DNA from: Nectonema munidae
Lineage: Eukaryota > Nematomorpha > Nectonematoida > Nectonematidae
DNA: 64,000 bases
Direction: 5' to 3'
NCBI GenBank assembly: GCA_030549495.1
Contig: JAUIRK010000883.1
Coordinates: forward strand, 1-64,000
Shown here: positions 58,644-64,000 of the stretch, in pieces
How the letters are laid out: each line of letters begins with the position of its first letter
How positions within the stretch are numbered: position 1 is the first letter of the stretch
The notes under the pieces: generated by a model
What the model was told of the DNA's origin: nothing
Databases searched by the model: none
Seen by the model: the letters and a program-made list of their open reading frames with translations, nothing else
Program-made: the position numbers and the translations under genes

Positions 58644-60759
58644 CAGGGCCGGCCTTAGTGATTGCGGGGCCCAATGCAAAAAAATTTTGCGGGGCTTAGC
58701 ATGAGCGAAAAGCAATTAAAAAATACATTTAATTTATTTTATCTTTTTAACTAAAAAATCAAATTAGCTTTATTTTGCAAACTTTGCGTTCAGCAAAATT
58801 ATGTACAATATTATCAAAGTTTTGATCTCTACAAAGATCACGCTCAATTGAAAGGATGGCCAAGTCGTTCAATCTATCTTCATCTATTGTTGACCTTAAA
58901 AATGTTTTGATTAATTTGAGACGTGAAAAACTTCTTTCAGCAGATGCCACAGTCACAGGAATTGTCAAAAAAATTCTAAGTGCAACAAAGTAGTTAGGAA
59001 AGGCAGTGTATCTCTCGTTATTAGAAAGATAAGTTAAAATTTCTATTGGAGTCTTGTCTGTGTCTGGTAAAAAATGTTTTAATGACTCGATTTCGTCAGC
59101 TAGATAAATCAACTCCACATATATCTGTAGACTGATCAATTGAAGAAGTTAATGCTTGTTCAAGATTTTTTTCAAGCTTTTGTATATCATCACGTCGAAG
59201 GCTCTTAAAACTAATAAGAAAACTAAACAAATTTACATTTGATTTTAGCTGTTCAAATCTTGGCTCTAAAGATTGGTTTGAGGTGTCTATAATTCTGTTA
59301 AAACAATTTATTCTGTAATCATCTTGAGCATTGTTAGGGGTGTAATCTTTGGCAGTTTCATCAAAAAACTTCTTTCTTTTTTTCTGACGCTTGACTGGAA
59401 AGATCGTATCGACTTCCATGTTTCCAGCCAATTCTTTTGCCACAATCAAAATATGGGTTTCCGTTAATTCTCAAGTTTTTGAGCCAGATTTTTACACCTT
59501 GTTAACTGAATCCATTGAAGCACTTAAATCTATTTTTTCACTTTGCATTTCTTTACTAACAGTTTTGACTTGAAAAAGTACATCATACCATAACACAAGT
59601 GACACCAAAAATTTATAGTTTTTCAGAGATTCATACAGAGTTTCTGCTTCGCTTCTGCACATTGCGTCATCAGTTTTCTGCGCTAACTCGTCTAGCGCAT
59701 CACAAATCTCAGGTAACTGATAACGAAGTGCTTTGACACTTTCAATTTTACACTTCCGCCTTGTTTCCCACAAAGGCTTCAGAGTTAGATTTGGAACATC
59801 TTTTTTTAACAACTTTCTCCATTATTTAATTTTCGTTTGCAGTGATATTTGGAAAATCGTCTACCATCTTTATTTTTAGGAAAATCTTCTAATATTATTT
59901 CAGTTGGACCTTTATGTAACAAAAAATCTATCGAAGATCTATCCATGTTTTCAGGCCAATTGGCGGGATCATCAAAGTTTTCTATTGATATATTATCAAA
60001 GCAAGCTGGTACTGATGAATCATTGTGATGATTTTTCAAATTTTTTTCAAAATCCTCTTTTACATTCTGACTAGAAGTAGGCAAGTTTTCACCTTCAAAA
60101 TTTAGTTTCTTAAAAAACAAATCTATGGTTCCTTTCTGTTTATTAATCATAATATCGTTCGCTTTTTTCTTCATCTTTTTTTCCCAGCCAGATGTATACT
60201 TTCTGCCGATGTCTCTTGATCTTTTTGGAAACTTTTTTCCATTTCCGCTATGCAACTTCTAAAATAAAGATTTCTAAAATAAAGAGAACTAATTTTAAAA
60301 AATCAGCATCTTAGAATTATTAAAATTTTCTAAATAAAAATATGTTAAAACTCTTATTAGGAATTTAAGCTATTTTTTTTATTAAAAAAATAATTATAAT
60401 TATAATAATTGACATTTAAAACTTTATACTTTTTATTTATTTTATACTTTATAAAATTTTACTTTTTTTACTTTTTTACTTTTTTTACTTTTTATATTTA
60501 TTACTTTTTATTTTTAAATTGAGCAAAATAATTCTAAAAAACTATAGAGATAATTCGAAAAATCTATTTAAAAAAAAATATTTTACTAAAGTTATTAAAT
60601 TAAATATTTAAAAATATTATAATTAAATAAGTTGTTATTTATTAAAGTAAAAACATATATGCTTTTATAAAAGTTATCAAAACATAATATTGCGGGGCCT
60701 AAAAAGAGCGCGGGGCCCAATGCGGCCGCATCGGTCGCAATGCCTTAAGGCCGGCCCTG
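58644..60759 (-). mobile_element. hAT element with intact ends (hAT-1), 2,116 bases
   Basis: The left end starts CAGGGCCGGCCTTA and the right end is its exact 14-base reverse complement, TAAGGCCGGCCCTG. An 8-base target duplication, GTGAAGGG, flanks it (58,636-58,643 and 60,760-60,767). GC-rich subterminal phrases (GCGGGGCCCAATGC) occur near both ends. The minus strand carries a shortened hAT transposase. Confidence 0.95.
58759..60255 (-). pseudogene. hAT (ZMYM1-like) transposase, broken and shortened
   Basis: From 60,255: a lysine-rich start, GTIDLFFKKLNFEGENLP, then the DPANWPENMDRSSIDFLLHK block with GPTEI that precedes the TTF finger in ZMYM1-like hAT proteins, and KYHCKRKL near 59,835. 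Later frames give KSVNLFSFLISFKSLR-type helices and finally the C-terminal hAT dimerisation region (59,139-58,759): FVALRIFLTIPVTVASAERS, FSRLKLIKTFLRS, RLNDLAILSIERDL. This last signature is very well kept. Overall coding space is about 1.5 kb, below the usual 2 kb or more, so the finger and part of the DDE core are deleted. About three frame changes remain. Confidence 0.85.
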
Positions 60760-60767
60760 GTGAAGGG

Positions 60768-61100
60768 TATTGGAAATAAGTCTCTTGTTTTTAGATCACT
60801 TTTTCATTTTTTTTTTTAAAAAAGGAAGTTTAACTTTTTTATTATTTAGTAGTTAAGTCGTTAATTAGTAACTTTTTATTACTTAATTTGTTTCTTAAAG
60901 TTCTACAATAAATATCTTTGTCAAATAGATACTGGTTGAGTTTTAAGATAAGATCAGTTAAGATTTATTTTTGCAAACCATGTGAGGCTCAATAAAAAAA
61001 CATCCCCAAAATGATGGAGAAGCGTGGATAAACCTAACACCACAAAGTCACATGTGTGATTACCTAATGATGCACGCTTTCTTAGTGATTGATTTCGGTA
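60768..61100. other. Spacer, no gene seen
   Basis: AT-rich; no recognised feature before the tRNA-like element. Confidence 0.35.
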
Positions 61101-61170
61101 CGGGAGTATGATTAGTTAGGTGCTGGGTTCGATAACTCAAGGTCTAGGGTTCGATACCGCGTCAAGCCCG
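61101..61170 (+). repeat. tRNA-derived element (tRNA pseudogene or SINE head)
   Basis: CGGG at 61,101 pairs with CCCG at 61,167. A box-A-like ATTAGTTAGGTG and a box B, GGTTCGATACC (61,148), are at tRNA spacing. GGGTTCGATA also occurs 23 bases upstream of box B, an internal duplication. The acceptor stem pairs over only four bases. Confidence 0.55.
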
Positions 61171-62038
61171 ATTTCCTATTAGTTCAAAATCTTGTATTCA
61201 CTGTGCTACAAATAATGTATGCATGGTGTGTATGTATATTGATTTAGCAAACGTGTTCTTGTTATTCTTATTTCCGTTAATTATTAGTTAGAGCATAGGA
61301 TCTATTGCATCCGCGAGCGTTTTTATTGGACGCGCAAACTGAAATATCCCTATTTTAGACCACTTTTAATTTTGGAATGGAACTTAAGTATCGGGTAAGG
61401 TATTAACGACATTTTCCGAAGCGATTCCGATATTAAAAAAAACACGACTAGCACCATTCCGACGAATCCTCCAAGCACTACTCTAGATCTTATATAGAAG
61501 ATTTACACATGTGCAAAAATTGGTATTTGTGATTTCCCCGCGCACCTTGATTTTTTGAAATTTTTTGCCAATTACACTTACAGGACCTTTTAGCAATTAT
61601 TTGATTTATTTCAATATGAAGAGATCTTTATGAAAGCGAGTTATAAATATTGGCATGATTTATGCATCAGGAAAGAAGATAGATTCAAGTATTTAGGATT
61701 CCATATTAATCGTGTACATATAGTTTCATACAAACATTTTTGCTATAAGCAAAAAAAATTTACGACTTTTCTCCTCCATAAATCATACTCTTTCTTTTTT
61801 CCCTCTTCCCTTTTAGACGCTTATTAATCAATCAATCACTCTTTGACCTAAATTTGATCATTTTATGTGACAAATCCTTTTTTTATTGTCATTGAAAAGG
61901 GAATTACTGCTAAAAATTTTCACTTTTTTCAACGTGTTCTTCATTTTCGGCATAAAATTCCTCCATGTAAAAATTGTTTTTATTTAAGATCAAAACAATT
62001 TTTGTGATGTTTGAAAATTTTGTTAAAGGAGCATCAAA
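61171..62038. other. Spacer; a basic ORF without motif at 61,630-61,827
   Basis: The 65-residue frame starting ATG at 61,630 has two cysteines and many aromatic and basic residues but no recognised domain. It is not called as a gene. Confidence 0.3.
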
Positions 62039-62673
62039 ATGGTTCTAAACACATTTCAATGCATTTGCCTTCTTCTCATTTCATCTTCATTCTGTCCAAA
62101 ATTGGAAAATATTTCCATCGATGACGTATCCACAAAGGCCTTGATTCCTGTAAACTCAAATAACAGAAGTAAGCATTTTGCGCCAGAAATTAACACTTTT
62201 TGAAATTATATTCTTTATAAACCGGAATATATATTACGAGCATTTAACATATGTGCCTGTTTTCAGCAAACAGTCATATTTCAAAGGATATTATACATGA
62301 AATAATGAAATGACTTCTACACACTCATCAATGCTATTATTCATCAACAACTAATTTTGGTTGAAATCCTTAAAACATTACAGTAAGATATAAAACTCAG
62401 AATTTGTCTTAGCGAGTTGCATCACGAAAATAATGATTTGCAAAATATGCAAAAAACACAAAGACGAAATTTAAGGTAAAAAATATGATTGTTCAAAAAA
62501 ATTGAAATACCTATTTTGTTATTTAAATTTTAAAAGAGAAGGATAATGAGATACGCAAAAAGCTTGAAAAATATGTGAGCGAAAGAAATCTGTTACAAGT
62601 CACCATATGTTATAGCATAAAGTGGAGAGATATACAAATAAAAAGAAAAATTGTTAAACCTTTAGGAGATTAA
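62039..62673 (+). CDS. Secreted Ig family unit D: signal-peptide exon plus short Ig-like exon
   Basis: Exon 1 (62,039-62,168; 43 codons) begins MVLNTFQCICLLLISSSFCP, a classical signal peptide, and ends with one A before GTAAGC, the same phase and base as the 41-45 kb gene. The first compatible acceptor (TTTTAAAAG) opens exon 62,537-62,673 in frame: an acidic/basic helix-like start, then SERNLLQVTICYSIKWRD, which resembles Ig strands B and C with C and W, and TAA 17 codons beyond the tryptophan. The total of 88 residues is only half an Ig domain, so this gene is truncated or further exons are spliced in another way. Confidence 0.5.
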
Positions 62674-62852
62674 CTTAAACATTCGTGTCAAATATTTAAA
62701 TAAATAGTAGAGGTCATTGCCCCCCCCCCCCTCCCCTCTAAGGAAGTAATACTTTAGACATTCATTCACAATGATTTTGTATGTAGAATAAATTTTATTT
62801 CAGAAAAAGATGGTATAAAATCGCCCTGGCCTATATTATCTTCTAGATCCTT

Positions 62853-63107
62853 ATGAAGGCCTTGCTGTATCTGTGTAAAAAGGAGTATGTCAACATTGTA
62901 AATGTAGGATTCCGAAATGAAATGGAGAGAAATATATTGAGATATATCATATGGCATCTCAGGCAAAATTACATGATTTGTGAAAATTATAATATGCCTC
63001 TCACTATATTCGGAAGTTGCAAGACAAATTTTTTGTACAAACAAGAGTCTTTAATTATTATTATCTTTAAAATATTCTTTTTGATGCAAATGTTTCGAAG
63101 AAAATAA
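62853..63107 (+). CDS. Small ORF with hydrophobic C-terminus next to unit D
   Basis: ATG at 62,853 follows TATCTTCTAG and opens 84 residues with four cysteines, RYIIWHLRQNYMICENYN, and a C-terminal hydrophobic run ending IFFLMQMFRRK. The last part could be a membrane anchor with a basic stop-transfer end. It could be a continuation of unit D or an unrelated chance frame; the phase does not match unit D exon ends. Confidence 0.25.
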   Translation: MKALLYLCKKEYVNIVNVGFRNEMERNILRYIIWHLRQNYMICENYNMPLTIFGSCKTNFLYKQESLIIIIFKIFFLMQMFRRK

Positions 63108-64000
63108 GACATATTTTCCCACTTGTTAGGAAAAGCCAATGAATAGAGGTTAAAATTTCTTAAAATAACAAAATTTATTTTTAATAAATTTAAGACCTTA
63201 ACTCTAACTAATTCTAATCTTAAAGCGTAACCTCTTTTTTTTAATTGTGAATTTAGTTATATAGTTGATTGGATTCGATTGTTTGAAGCAAAATTTTGAA
63301 AAATCTTATATCTTCTGTAGCAATAACATGGAATAGCTTTTGACTTTTTACTTTCAGATGAAAAGAAAAAAAATGAAAGATATTTTAAACACGTTTAGTA
63401 TTAAAACCCGATTAAAAAAGTTATAAAATAGAAAAATTGTCAAATATATGTTAGCTTTTTGTCCTTGGAAATCATATATTTTCCAATTTCATAGCTTTTC
63501 CAAATAATTTGGCCATTATTTTTGAACTTTGTTAAATATAACTATTCGCTTCAAAGTTAGATATAAGGTGAATATCATCAATATCTTCTTCTGATAAATG
63601 AAATTAAACAATCAATTCAGCAATACATCAAACTTAATTCCATATCATCATATTTAAGCTTGAGAAAGGAAAATCTAGTGAATAAATGTATTCTTCCCAA
63701 TAAAAGCAATTAAAGATCAGAAGATGGTATGAGATTTAGAAATTTGTTTTATTGAAATCATTAGTCAAATTAAATACGTCATAAGTTCCACATTGCCAAG
63801 GAAAGACACGAAAGACTTCATCTCGTATCTCAGCTTGGTGTGATCTTTTTCTCCAAGATAAGATTTTGTTTGGAAAAACTCTCTCTCATCTATTGAATTT
63901 GTTTCAAGAATTTGAAGTCAAAAGTATTTTTATGCTCTTACAATTATCATCCAAAAAACCACACATATGCCATGACAATCTTTTTTAATTTCAACTAACT
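63108..64000. other. AT-rich spacer, no gene seen
   Basis: No recognised feature to the window end. Confidence 0.4.

Noticed and set aside
1-64000. LTR retroelement, Polinton or other capsid- or envelope-bearing element
   Set aside because: No long terminal repeats, protease, integrase, capsid, envelope or packaging ATPase signatures were recognised; all RT matches are LINE-type with YADD or FADD and LINE tails.

Overview
The window is AT-rich animal DNA, most likely from an invertebrate. An arthropod is the best guess, from the mix of piggyBac, pogo/Tigger, hAT and CR1/Jockey/RTE-type elements, but the species cannot be named from the sequence. Few host genes are visible. They are spliced, with GT-AG introns of about 64 to 1,760 bases, and encode secreted or extracellular modules joined by phase-1 introns. 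Most of the DNA is decayed transposons, short inverted-repeat elements, tRNA-derived elements and AT-rich spacer.

Layout. 0-2.7 kb: the 3' part of an unnamed mobile-element gene (called here the IDSS family after a conserved motif), then a minus-strand host gene with an EGF-like exon and introns of 64 and 67 bases. 3.4-5.2 kb: an internally deleted Tigger element. 5.9-7 kb: IDSS copy B. 7-11.5 kb: AT-rich spacer with repeats. 11.5-17.6 kb: two broken piggyBac elements, one carrying a 128-base TTAA element. 20-21.8 kb: a nearly complete Tigger element with 27-base terminal repeats. 22-33.5 kb: a block of LINEs and hAT remnants. 34-35.2 kb: a duplicated segment with a 180-base inverted-repeat element at the junction.

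35-64 kb holds the main interest. Scattered between transposons on the plus strand are exons of small secreted immunoglobulin-fold proteins. The clearest gene (41,234-45,345) has a signal-peptide exon and two Ig-domain exons and encodes 219 residues. Other units at about 35.4-36.9, 46.2-46.7, 48.5, 52.8, 54.1-55.9 and 62.0-62.7 kb repeat parts of the same plan: a signal exon ending in phase 1 with the base A, Ig-like exons opening with two bases after AG, and a C-x-C-R motif where the first Ig cysteine should be. Several look decayed or incomplete. I read this as a dispersed, lineage-specific family. Two of its introns carry insertions: a hAT-type MITE and a LINE fragment.

The second theme is the IDSS family, with four copies (0, 6, 37 and 50 kb). 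Conserved aspartates in two strand-like motifs suggest an RNase H-like (DDE-type) transposase, but its terminal repeats were not found. A decayed but well-bounded hAT element with an 8-base target duplication lies at 58.6-60.8 kb. Joins between exons are inferred from splice sites and phase only; no transcript evidence was available.
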